Below, one piece after another: positions 18,001-25,084 of a stretch of 64,000 nt of DNA (its first letter is position 1; every line of letters starts with the position of its first letter). The notes beneath the pieces are model-generated. The model was not told where the DNA came from and searched no databases. It worked only from the letters and a program-made list of their open reading frames with translations. Position numbers and translations under genes: made by a program. Source of the stretch: a bacterium (GTDB lineage: Bacteria; CAIWAD01). The stretch is taken from NCBI GenBank assembly GCA_030685015.1, contig JAUXWS010000019.1, positions 11,973 to 75,972 of the forward strand. The letters run 5' to 3'.

Positions 18001-18834
18001 TCAATCCGCTGAGCTGCGGCCCCGTCCCTCGTTCGGGTCGGGCCGCCGAAAGCGCTTGCCCACCACGCCGTGGTACAAATAGCAGGCGAGGCCGCTGTCC
18101 GCCGCCGTCGCCAGTTCGCGGCGCCGGGTCCGCGCCACCTCCGGCTCCAGATCGCTGCTGGTGCGGAAGGCGGGGTTGAAGGCGGCCTTGAGCGAGAGCA
18201 GGTCGCCGCCCAGCAGCAGGTCCCCGCCCCCGTCGCCGGTCCGCTCCCAGGCCAGGTCGCCCTCCCCGCCACGCCGCAGGCGCCCCTCGCCCGCCAGGAC
18301 CACCTGGTGCCCGGGTGTGTGGCCGCCCGTGTGGCGGACCTGGATCTCCCCGCCCAGTTCCCAATCCCCGTGGTGGCGCACCGCCAGCGGCCAGTCACCC
18401 AGCCACTCCAGCAGCTCGGCGGAAATGAAACGCTCGCCGCCCCGCGCCACGCGGTCCAGTCCACGCCACAGGGCCAGTTCCTGGAGGTGGAGGCGGGCGT
18501 TGGGGAAGACGGGGGCTCCCCGTTCGCGATCAAAGACACCGCCGGCGTGGTCGTCGTGCAGGTGTGTCAGAATGACGTCGGAGACGTCGTCCCGGGTCAG
18601 GCCCAGGACCTCCAGCTGACGGTCCAGCGCGAAGGACGGTGGCTGCCAATCCACACCAGCGAGGCGCTGGGCCAAGCCCGGATCGAAGCCGGCGTCCACC
18701 AGCACCACGCGCTCCGTCATGCGCAGCAGGCAGGGAGCCACGGGCAGGAGCAGGCGTCCCCCCGCCGCGCGCTGGATGAGCAGGCGGCCAAAGTCGATCT
18801 CGTGGGCCGCAAAGAGCGGAAAGGACATTGGCAT
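18001..18834 (-). CDS. Metallo-beta-lactamase-fold hydrolase
   Basis: A 277-residue MBL-superfamily protein. Zinc-ligand motifs are THLHDDHAGG near residue 90, HTGGHTPGHQVVL (third His) and LLLGGDLLS (bridging Asp); a late His is in YLYHGVVGKRF. This pattern is that of lactonase/quorum-quenching and other esterase-like MBL proteins. Start uncertain: ATGs at 18849, 18834 and 18828 are all close together with no clear ribosome site. It lies 32 bases upstream of the thiolase on the same strand, probably one transcript; a thioesterase-like role is possible but not shown. Confidence 0.8.
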   Translation of the reverse strand: MPMSFPLFAAHEIDFGRLLIQRAAGGRLLLPVAPCLLRMTERVVLVDAGFDPGLAQRLAGVDWQPPSFALDRQLEVLGLTRDDVSDVILTHLHDDHAGGVFDRERGAPVFPNARLHLQELALWRGLDRVARGGERFISAELLEWLGDWPLAVRHHGDWELGGEIQVRHTGGHTPGHQVVLAGEGRLRRGGEGDLAWERTGDGGGDLLLGGDLLSLKAAFNPAFRTSSDLEPEVARTRRRELATAADSGLACYLYHGVVGKRFRRPDPNEGRGRSSAD

Positions 18835-19072
18835 GGCGACCATCACCACGATCGGCGCCGCCCGGTGCGACGAGACCTCATCCCTGGCAGGGCCTGCGCC
18901 CGGCTCAAGCGCCCTCCCCCGGCGACTCCGCGGATGCTGGCGATGGCTGTGCGCCTCTCATGCCCTGCCCATATGAGACCGGGAACCCTCGCGTCCGCAG
19001 CAGCGGCGGACGGCTGTCGCCCTCAAGATGGCAATGAGCCGCTGGCGAGGGAACCCGTTGGACGCGGGCGCC

Positions 19073-19109
19073 AAAAAGAAAGCCGCCGCATCCGGAGACG
19101 CGGCGGCTT
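19073..19109 (-). terminator. Terminator after first RRM gene
   Basis: Stem AAGCCGCCGC / GCGGCGGCTT (19080-19089 with 19100-19109). Read on the minus strand it is followed by a T-rich stretch (TTCTTTTTGG). It lies just downstream of the RRM gene. The other bases between 18850 and 19072 hold nothing I can support. Confidence 0.85.
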
Positions 19110-19162
19110 GGTTCACTGGTCCGGCCGGCACTCCGTGGAGAACCTGGCCGGATGGTCGCGGG

Positions 19163-19447
19163 CTACCAGCGGCGGCTGCCGCCTCCGCCCCCGCCGCCGC
19201 CTTCGGTCTTGGGCTTGGCCTCATTGACCTTCAGGTTGCGGCCGTCCATGTCCTTTTCGTTCAAGCCGTTGATGGCCGCGTTGGCCTCCTGGGCGTTGGG
19301 CATGGTGACGAAGGCGAAACCCTTCGGGCGCCCCGTGTCGCGATCGTTGATGACCGCCACGTCTTCGACCGTGCCGTAGGCCTCAAAGGCGGCGCGCAGC
19401 TGCGAATCCGTCACCGAGAAGGCCATGTTGCCCACATACAACTTCAT
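19163..19447 (-). CDS. Glycine-rich RNA-binding protein (RRM), copy 1
   Basis: A 94-residue single-RRM protein. RNP2 is KLYVGNMAF at the N-terminus and RNP1 is KGFAFVTM near residue 43. The tail is a run of glycines ending in SRRW. This is the bacterial Rbp/cold-shock-like RRM type, expected to bind single-stranded RNA and act in post-transcriptional control or cold adaptation. GGAG lies six bases before the ATG. It has its own terminator and a 5' leader like that of the paralogue at 19891-20193, so the two are separately expressed duplicates. Confidence 0.93.
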   Translation of the reverse strand: MKLYVGNMAFSVTDSQLRAAFEAYGTVEDVAVINDRDTGRPKGFAFVTMPNAQEANAAINGLNEKDMDGRNLKVNEAKPKTEGGGGGGGGSRRW

Positions 19448-19640
19448 TGCGTACTCCAATCCAATAACAGTGATGGGCGGCTCGGGACCCCGATTGGTTC
19501 CCGACAGACGCCCGGAAGACACAGAACAAGTGCGCCAGGAAGGCGCCGGATCCCGCCCGCTGGCGGGATTGACGAAGGATGACGGTGCCGGGAGCAGATG
19601 GAGGCGCCAGGGGCGCTCCAGGGCGGGCCGTCGACGAGTC
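19448..19640 (-). promoter_or_regulatory. Conserved 5' leader of RRM copy 1
   Basis: This leader shares two elements with the leader of RRM copy 2: a 12-base element around the ribosome site (TTGGATTGGAGT on the minus strand, 19453-19464) and a 15-base GC-rich element at 19610-19624 within a hairpin (19600-19619). The rest of the 19448-19808 gap differs between the copies. Conservation of spaced leader elements suggests RNA-level or temperature control; no promoter could be assigned with confidence. Confidence 0.45.
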
Positions 19641-19808
19641 AACGGCGGCATTGCACAGGCATGTCAAGCAGTCGCGGGACGAGTATGGGACAATAATTCC
19701 TGTTATGCACAAGCATTCGGCTTATTTTCCAAAAATTCTCCTTTGTGTAGCTTCAGTTCATTGTAAGAGCCGTCCACCCGGTTGCGTCCGGCCGCAAGCG
19801 CCCCACGG

Positions 19809-19838
19809 AAAAGGCCGCCGCGGTTGCCCGCGACGGCC
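19809..19838 (-). terminator. Terminator after second RRM gene
   Basis: An 11-bp stem with one G-T wobble (19813-19823 with 19828-19838), TTGC loop, and AAAA at 19809-19812, which reads TTTT after the hairpin on the minus strand. It ends the transcript of the gene at 19891-20193. Confidence 0.88.
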
Positions 19839-19890
19839 CTTCATTCCTGCACCGCCCACCAATTACGTGGTGTGGCGGTCGATCTTCATG

Positions 19891-20193
19891 CTACCAACGG
19901 TTGCGGCCACCGCCGCCACCGCCGTAACCACCGCCGCCGCCACCACCCTCGGCCTTGGGGCGGGCCTCGTTGACGCGCAGATTGCGGCCGCCCATGTCCT
20001 GCTCGTTGAGGGCGTTGATGGCCGCGTTGGCTTCCTGGGCATTGGGCATGGTGACAAAGGCGAAGCCCTTGGGGCGACCCGTGTCGCGATCGTTGATGAC
20101 AGCCACTTCGTCAACGGTGCCAAAGGCCTCGAACGCCGCGCGAAGCTGCTGCTCCGTCGTCGAGAAGGCCATGTTGCCCACGTAGATCTTCAT
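19891..20193 (-). CDS. Glycine-rich RNA-binding protein (RRM), copy 2
   Basis: A 100-residue single-RRM protein: RNP2 KIYVGNMAF, RNP1 KGFAFVTM, then a Gly/Tyr tail ending in GGRNRW. The central part, from NDRDTGRPKGF to QEANAAIN, is identical to the neighbouring paralogue, while the first 30 residues and the tail differ. GGAG is six bases from the ATG. A local tandem duplication with a retained leader and terminator is the simplest origin. Confidence 0.93.
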   Translation of the reverse strand: MKIYVGNMAFSTTEQQLRAAFEAFGTVDEVAVINDRDTGRPKGFAFVTMPNAQEANAAINALNEQDMGGRNLRVNEARPKAEGGGGGGGYGGGGGGRNRW

Positions 20194-20558
20194 TTCTCAC
20201 TCCAATCCAAACACAAAACGGACGACCCGGGGACCTACGCTGGCCCCCATGCCTCATCCGCAGAACGCAAGTCAAGCCGCGTCAATGACCGCGACGGACT
20301 CCTACACGAGTGACGATCCCGGAAAATCGGGAAGCGCCGTCGGGGCGCTCCAGGGCAGGCATCAGGCCGAATCGGCAGGCGCGCGTCGCTGGGTCCTCAG
20401 GCAGTCCGGCGGCAAGTGTACAACATCAAATCCAAATCTGCAGCATGTGCGTGGATTTTTTACATGGATGTCGTCAACCGCGGTCCAGCGTGATTTCCAT
20501 TAGCCTCCGGCTTGCTTCGGGCACTGACGCGCAAGCGCCCAACCGAGCGGGCAGCCGG
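20194..20558 (-). promoter_or_regulatory. Leader/intergenic region upstream of RRM copy 2
   Basis: About 365 bases without a gene. Near the RRM start it holds TTGGATTGGAGT (minus strand, 20199-20210) and the shared 15-base element (20342-20356) inside a GC hairpin (20331-20350), both in the same order as upstream of copy 1. The distal part is AT-richer than its surroundings and probably contains the promoter, which I could not pin down. Nothing else is seen. Confidence 0.42.
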
Positions 20559-21755
20559 CTACTCAGGCATCACCCATCGCTCCACGGGCGAAAGGAGGAA
20601 GTCGTCCAACGGTATCCCGTCGTCGCCCACCAGCAGCAGGCGATCGGGATTGAAGGCGGCAGCGAAGGCCGCCATGCCCGGCAGGTGATCCCTCACGCGG
20701 GCGCCCTTCACTTCGATGGCCGTCACGCAGCCGCGGGCCTTGACGACGAAGTCCACCTCACGGTTGCGCTCCCGCCAGTAGGACAGCTCGCACATGCCGC
20801 CCGCGGCGGCATTGGCCAGATGCGCGCCCACGGCGGACTCCACCAGCCGGCCCCATGCGACGCGATCCGCCTTCCATTCCTCTACCCCGCGGCCGAAGGG
20901 GGCGGTCAGCAACGCGGTGTTGAACACTTGGAGCTTTGGGCTGGACGCCCGGCGACGGTGGGCCGCACCGGCGAACTTGGGCAGTCCGGTGAGGAGTCCG
21001 GCGCCATCCAGCAACTCTAGGTAATGGGCCAAGGTGGATGTGTTTCCCGCGTCCTGAAGGTGGCCCAACATCTTGTTGAAGGCCAGCACCTGTCCCGAGA
21101 ACTGGCAGCCCAGCTCGAGGAGGCGGCGCAGCAGGGCCGGCTTGTCCACTCGGGAAAGCAAAAGCACATCGCGGGAAATGGTGGTCTCCACCAGGGAGTC
21201 CAGCACATAGCGCGACCAGCGCTCGACGTCACCCACCAACGGCGCGGAACCTGGGTACCCGCCGAAGCAGACACACTGCTCAACGCTCCAGCCGAAGGCC
21301 TGCCGCATCTCCGCCGCCGACCAGTGGGCAAGGCGCAGCAGCTCGAAGCGGCCGGCCAGACTTTCCGTCAGCCCGCGCTGCACCAACAGTGGGGCCGAAC
21401 CCAACAGGACCACACGCAAGCCACGCCCCTCGCGCGTATCCTCGTCCCAGAGGCGCTTGACCGCCTCCGACCAGGCGGGCGCCTTCTGCACCTCGTCCAG
21501 CACCAGCACCGCATCGCCCCGGCCGCATTCCTGACGAGACGCCTCCCACTGCTGGGCGATCCATTCCGGCCCGCGCAGGGTGGGTTCGTCGGCGCTGGCG
21601 TAGCGCCAGGGCATGCCGCAGGCCTTGGCCGCCTGCAGCGCCAGAGTGGTCTTGCCCACTTGACGCGGACCCGCCACCACTTGGATGAAGCGACGGGCTT
21701 CCTGCAGACGCCGAGCGAGAACCTGAAGCCCTTGACGATCAATCATCATATCCAT
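20559..21755 (-). CDS. AAA ATPase with DUF4143 domain
   Basis: A 398-residue ATPase. Walker A is AGPRQVGKTTLA near residue 28, Walker B VLVLDEVQKAP near residue 85, and sensor-type VVLLGSAPLLVQRG near residue 115. The C-terminal DUF4143 part contains REVDFVVKARGCVTAIEVK, a nuclease-like strand pattern. Proteins of this family are widespread, often in accessory regions; function is unknown, with toxin-antitoxin or defence-related roles suggested by context elsewhere. It stands alone with its own upstream gap. Base composition is lower in GC than the core genes around it. Confidence 0.85.
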   Translation of the reverse strand: MDMMIDRQGLQVLARRLQEARRFIQVVAGPRQVGKTTLALQAAKACGMPWRYASADEPTLRGPEWIAQQWEASRQECGRGDAVLVLDEVQKAPAWSEAVKRLWDEDTREGRGLRVVLLGSAPLLVQRGLTESLAGRFELLRLAHWSAAEMRQAFGWSVEQCVCFGGYPGSAPLVGDVERWSRYVLDSLVETTISRDVLLLSRVDKPALLRRLLELGCQFSGQVLAFNKMLGHLQDAGNTSTLAHYLELLDGAGLLTGLPKFAGAAHRRRASSPKLQVFNTALLTAPFGRGVEEWKADRVAWGRLVESAVGAHLANAAAGGMCELSYWRERNREVDFVVKARGCVTAIEVKGARVRDHLPGMAAFAAAFNPDRLLLVGDDGIPLDDFLLSPVERWVMPE

Positions 21756-21863
21756 TTACTCAATTGACTGCGTAATTTTACGCAACGCCCCGCGAAAAGG
21801 CAATCGCCCTGGAAAATGGTGGCATGCCCGCGAACACCGCCAAGCGAGCAGCGGAGACACAGG

Positions 21864-22778
21864 TCAGCCGCAGGCAGTGAGGAGCTGCTGGTAGCGGTAG
21901 TCAAGCGCATCGCGGTCGGGGCGATCTCCTGCTCTTCGAGGAACTCGCAAGGATTGATCATTGAGCCCCTGGATCCCGCTGAGGGTGGGACCATCCTCTT
22001 CCTCCAACAGACTGGGCCGCACGCGGATCTTGTAGTCGGGCGTGATGCCGATCAAGGCGTGATCGTAGGCCCGGTGGTGGAGCGTGCAGAGGGAAAGCCC
22101 ATTGGGAACGATCGGTCTTCCCTGCTGATGGGCATCCGGAATGATGTGGGCGGCATCCAGCATCTCCTCGTGGCGGAAGCCGCAGCAGGTGCAGCGACGT
22201 GAGTAGGCTGCCAAGACGCGTTCGCGAAAAACTCGTTGATGCAGGCGCACTTTCGCCTGCACGGTCAAGTAGGATCGGACTGGATCCGGTCCCCTGTCCG
22301 CCATGCCGGTGGAAGCGGCCAGACCCGCCGTGCGCCCGTAAGCATAGGGTTGGAGGGCATCCCCCACCTGCACGCGGATCTCCCGTGCATGGACATCCAC
22401 GTGAACGATGAAGACGGGAAACAACGCGTTGTATAGGGCCTTGCCAACGGCATGGAAGTAGATCAGGGGGGTGTGTTGACGGGCGGCCCGGATCAGGTAA
22501 TCGTTCTGGGCATGCTCGCCCCTGCGGAAGCTGTAGATGAAGACATCGTCGACGCCCACTCGATCCTGGTAGGGGTTGTCCCAGGTGGTGGTAATGGAAA
22601 GCGGAAGTGCCTCAATCACTTTCGGCTTCCAAATGCCCGACGGCCCCATGAGCGGCACCCGCTCACCGTCAAGCTGGAAGCCTATGCGCAGGGTTTCCGC
22701 CCTCATCTCATCGCCATGAAGGCGGATCTGATCCTGCAACCATTGGAATGCCGCCAAGCGGACGCGGACATCATCCAT
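21864..22778 (-). CDS. HNH endonuclease, predicted restriction-type
   Basis: A 304-residue protein with a C-terminal HNH domain: zinc Cys pair CTCCGFRHEE, then LDAAHIIPDAHQQGRP, NGLSLCTLHHRAYD (HNH core) and a further ITPDYKIRV strand. The N-terminal about 190 residues have no domain I recognise and may recognise DNA or modifications. This resembles COG3440-type predicted restriction endonucleases. Start ATG at 22778 has AGGGG about six bases upstream and lies eight bases after the stop of a relic acyl-CoA dehydrogenase C-terminus (22787-22861). No cognate methyltransferase is nearby. GC content is visibly lower than in the flanking core genes. Confidence 0.78.
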   Translation of the reverse strand: MDDVRVRLAAFQWLQDQIRLHGDEMRAETLRIGFQLDGERVPLMGPSGIWKPKVIEALPLSITTTWDNPYQDRVGVDDVFIYSFRRGEHAQNDYLIRAARQHTPLIYFHAVGKALYNALFPVFIVHVDVHAREIRVQVGDALQPYAYGRTAGLAASTGMADRGPDPVRSYLTVQAKVRLHQRVFRERVLAAYSRRCTCCGFRHEEMLDAAHIIPDAHQQGRPIVPNGLSLCTLHHRAYDHALIGITPDYKIRVRPSLLEEEDGPTLSGIQGLNDQSLRVPRRAGDRPDRDALDYRYQQLLTACG

Positions 22779-22786
22779 CTGCGCCC

Positions 22787-22861
22787 CTATCTGCTTTCCA
22801 GCAGCCTCCGGCTGATCACCAAGCGCTGGATCTCGCTGGTGCCCTCGCCGCGGCCGCTCAC
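22787..22861 (-). pseudogene. Relic of an acyl-CoA dehydrogenase 3' end
   Basis: Read on the minus strand this encodes GRGEGTSEIQRLVISRR then LLESR and a TAG stop, the same C-terminus as the intact gene at 23904-25016 (which ends LLEVR and TGA). Only the last 18 or so family codons remain. A GTG at 22861 overlaps the DUF1016 stop, leaving a 24-codon frame that is probably not a real gene. It marks an ancestral acyl-CoA dehydrogenase end that was directly followed by the HNH gene. Confidence 0.8.
22797..22850. repeat. 54-bp direct repeat, distal copy
   Basis: Matches 23914-23967 at 53 of 54 positions in the same orientation; the only difference is A for G in the ACCAAGCGC segment. It consists of acyl-CoA dehydrogenase coding sequence and bounds the DUF1016 gene on its 3' side, seven bases beyond the stop codon. 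Confidence 0.95.
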
Positions 22862-23883
22862 TCGCTCTCCCAGCTCTCCAGCCGGGCTGCGATCTGCTCC
22901 GGACTGGGGAGTTCGCCCTGCAGCGAGGCCGGCAACTGCCGCACCACATCATAGGTCGCCACCCCCAGTGGCCGAGCGGCGCTGCGCAGAGCGTACTCGA
23001 CAACCGTGCGATTCTTGTCGCGGCAGATGATGATGCCGACGGGCGGGTTCTCCCCCTCCACCCGCTCCTGCGCGTCAAGGACTTCCAGGTAGAACTCCAT
23101 CTTCCCTTTGTGCTCCGGCTGGAAGTCGCCGATCTTCAACTCCACGGCCACCAGGCAACGCAGCCGGCGGTGGAAGAGCAGCAGATCGATGAAGTACTCC
23201 TGTCCGCCCACTTCCAGGCGGTGCTGGTTCCCGATGAAGGTGAAGGCTCCGCCCAGTTCCGCCAGAAAGCTGCGCACATGCCGCACCAGCGCCTGTTCCA
23301 ACTCGTGCTCGCTGTGCTCTACCTCCAGACCGAGGAAATCGAAAGTGTAATGGTCCTTCACGGCCAGGGCGGCCTGGTCGCGCAGCTCGGGGGACAGTGT
23401 GTCGTCGAAGCTGGTCTGATTCAAGAGGTAGCTCTCGTAGCTCTTGCCATCCACCTGGAGCCGCAGCACGTTTTTGGTCCAGCCGAAGCGGGCGGTGGCG
23501 CGCAGATAGAACTCCCGCTCCAAGGGATCCTTGCAGCGCCCCAGGATGACGAGGTTCTTGGCCCAGCTGACTTCTCTAACCAGCGGTTGGAGTTTTGGCA
23601 GCTGGGAGTATTCGCAGTAGAATTGCCGCATCAGCCAGAGATTCTGCGAGGAGAACCCATTGCGGCCGGGGAACTCGGCTTGCAGGTCGCGGGCCAGGGT
23701 CTCCACCACCGCCTTGCCCCAACCCGCTTCCAACTGCTTGAGATGGATGGCCTCGCCCAAGTCCCAGTACAAGCCAACCAGCTCGCGGTTGACCACCCGC
23801 AAGGCCTGCAACTGGCGCCGGCGGATCTGCGCCTTCAGTTCTTTTAGGAATTCCGCATAGCCAGCGGATGGCTGATGGTCCAT
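22858..23883 (-). CDS. DUF1016 (YhcG-type) PD-(D/E)XK nuclease-family protein
   Basis: A 341-residue YhcG-family protein. The N-terminal DUF1016_N part has LVGLYWDLGEAI and WGKAVVETLARDLQAEFPG. The C-terminal nuclease domain carries the PD-(D/E)XK pattern: FIDLLLFHRRLRCLVAVELK (Asp, then Glu-x-Lys) followed by GKMEFYLEVLD. Such proteins are common in restriction and phage-defence neighbourhoods, though the exact role is unsettled. Start at 23883 has GGAAGGG five or six bases ahead; an ATG at 23904 overlaps the upstream stop but lacks a site. The gene fills the space between two copies of a 54-bp repeat. Confidence 0.85.
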   Translation of the reverse strand: MDHQPSAGYAEFLKELKAQIRRRQLQALRVVNRELVGLYWDLGEAIHLKQLEAGWGKAVVETLARDLQAEFPGRNGFSSQNLWLMRQFYCEYSQLPKLQPLVREVSWAKNLVILGRCKDPLEREFYLRATARFGWTKNVLRLQVDGKSYESYLLNQTSFDDTLSPELRDQAALAVKDHYTFDFLGLEVEHSEHELEQALVRHVRSFLAELGGAFTFIGNQHRLEVGGQEYFIDLLLFHRRLRCLVAVELKIGDFQPEHKGKMEFYLEVLDAQERVEGENPPVGIIICRDKNRTVVEYALRSAARPLGVATYDVVRQLPASLQGELPSPEQIAARLESWESE

Positions 23884-23903
23884 GATGTCCCTTCCGGACA
23901 GCA

Positions 23904-25016
23904 TCACCTCACCTCCAGCAGCCTCCGGCTGATCACCAGGCGCTGGATCTCGCTGGTGCCCTCGCCGATCTCGCAGAGCTTGGCGTCGCGCCAGATGCGC
24001 TCGCTGGCGCGGGCGCGCGTGTAGCCCTCGGCCCCCATGATCTGGATGGCGCGGTCGGCGCACCAGCTGGCGGCCTCGCTGGCGAAGAGCTTGGCCATGC
24101 TGGCGGCCACGGCGTAGTCGCGGCCGGCGTCCTTGGAGCGGGCGGCGTCGTAGACCAGGTGGCGGGCCGCCTGGATCCGGGTCGCCATGTCGGCCACGAA
24201 GAAGGCGTGGCTCTGGCGCAGATTGACGCCGCGGAAGATCTCCAGGATCTCGTCCAGGGCGCCCTGGGCCAGGCCCAAGGCCATGGCTCCAATGGAGATG
24301 CGGCCGCCGTCCAAGGTCTGCAACATCTGTTGGAAACCCTTGCCGGGTTGGCCGAGGAGGGCCTCCTCCGGTAGGCGCAGCTGCTCGAAGGTGAGGGCGT
24401 GGGTGTCACTGCCGCGCAGGCCCAGCTTCTTCTCGGCGGGGCCGATGACGTAGCCAGGTGTCCCCTTCTCCACCAGGAAACAGCTGATCTCCCGCCGTTC
24501 GCGGTCGGTGAGGGCGGTGATGATGAGCACGTCGGCATAGGCGGCGTTGGTGATCCACATCTTGGCGCCATTGACCAGCCAGCCCTCCGCGTCGTGGGCG
24601 GCGAAGGTGCGGGTGCCGCCGGCGTCGCTGCCGGCGCTCGGCTCGGTTAGACCGAAGGCGCCCAGGGTACGGCCACGGCACAACTCGGGCAGCCAGCGCG
24701 CCTTCTGCTCCGGGCTGCCGAAGAAATGGATGGGATTGGTGCCAAGGCTGGTGTGGGCGGCCAGGGTCAGGCCCGTGCTGCCGCAGGCGCGGCTGATCTC
24801 CTCCACCGCCAGGGCGTAGCAGACGGTGTCCAGGCCGGCGCCGCCCACCTCCTGCGGGTAGGGGATGCCCATCAGTCCCAGCTCCGCCATGCGGGCCACC
24901 AGGTCCAGGGGGAAACTCTCCTCGGCGTCGATGGCGGCGGCGCGGGGCTTCACCTCGCGCTGGGCGAAGTCGCGCACCTGCTCGTGGAAGGCCTGCTGGG
25001 TGGTGCTGAGGTCCAT
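23904..25016 (-). CDS. Acyl-CoA dehydrogenase, missing the R-x-x-F-G segment
   Basis: A 370-residue acyl-CoA dehydrogenase, FAD-dependent alpha,beta-desaturase of acyl-CoAs. It has GLTEPSAGSDAGGTR at residues 122-136, WLVNGAKMWITNA, LGLRGSDTHALTF and a catalytic Glu352 in CEIGEGTSEIQR. The helix that normally reads R-x-x-F-G before the LADMATRI helix is shortened: residues 242-263 read GALDEILEIFRGVNLRQSH then AFF, about seven residues too short and without the FAD-contacting motif. No alternative frame in the DNA restores it. AGGAG lies before the ATG. Its last 54 coding bases or so are duplicated beyond the DUF1016 gene. Confidence 0.88.
   Translation of the reverse strand: MDLSTTQQAFHEQVRDFAQREVKPRAAAIDAEESFPLDLVARMAELGLMGIPYPQEVGGAGLDTVCYALAVEEISRACGSTGLTLAAHTSLGTNPIHFFGSPEQKARWLPELCRGRTLGAFGLTEPSAGSDAGGTRTFAAHDAEGWLVNGAKMWITNAAYADVLIITALTDRERREISCFLVEKGTPGYVIGPAEKKLGLRGSDTHALTFEQLRLPEEALLGQPGKGFQQMLQTLDGGRISIGAMALGLAQGALDEILEIFRGVNLRQSHAFFVADMATRIQAARHLVYDAARSKDAGRDYAVAASMAKLFASEAASWCADRAIQIMGAEGYTRARASERIWRDAKLCEIGEGTSEIQRLVISRRLLEVR
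23914..23967. repeat. 54-bp direct repeat, gene-proximal copy
   Basis: Lies inside the 3' end of the intact acyl-CoA dehydrogenase gene and matches 22797-22850 at 53 of 54 positions, offset 1117 bases. The pair brackets only the DUF1016 gene, like the duplicated target of an inserted cassette. Confidence 0.95.
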
Positions 25017-25084
25017 GGTGTCTCCTGTCCGTGTGGATCCAAACTAATCAGGAGCCGGGACATTGAACAGACATGGCCGGCCCC

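Noticed and set aside
20194-20558. Promoter for RRM copy 2 in the AT-richer part of the region
   Set aside because: Several partial -35/-10 matches but none with proper spacing; not reported as a site.
22787-22861. A 24-codon frame starting at a GTG that overlaps the DUF1016 stop
   Set aside because: It consists almost wholly of the dehydrogenase C-terminus relic; treated as a remnant, not a gene.
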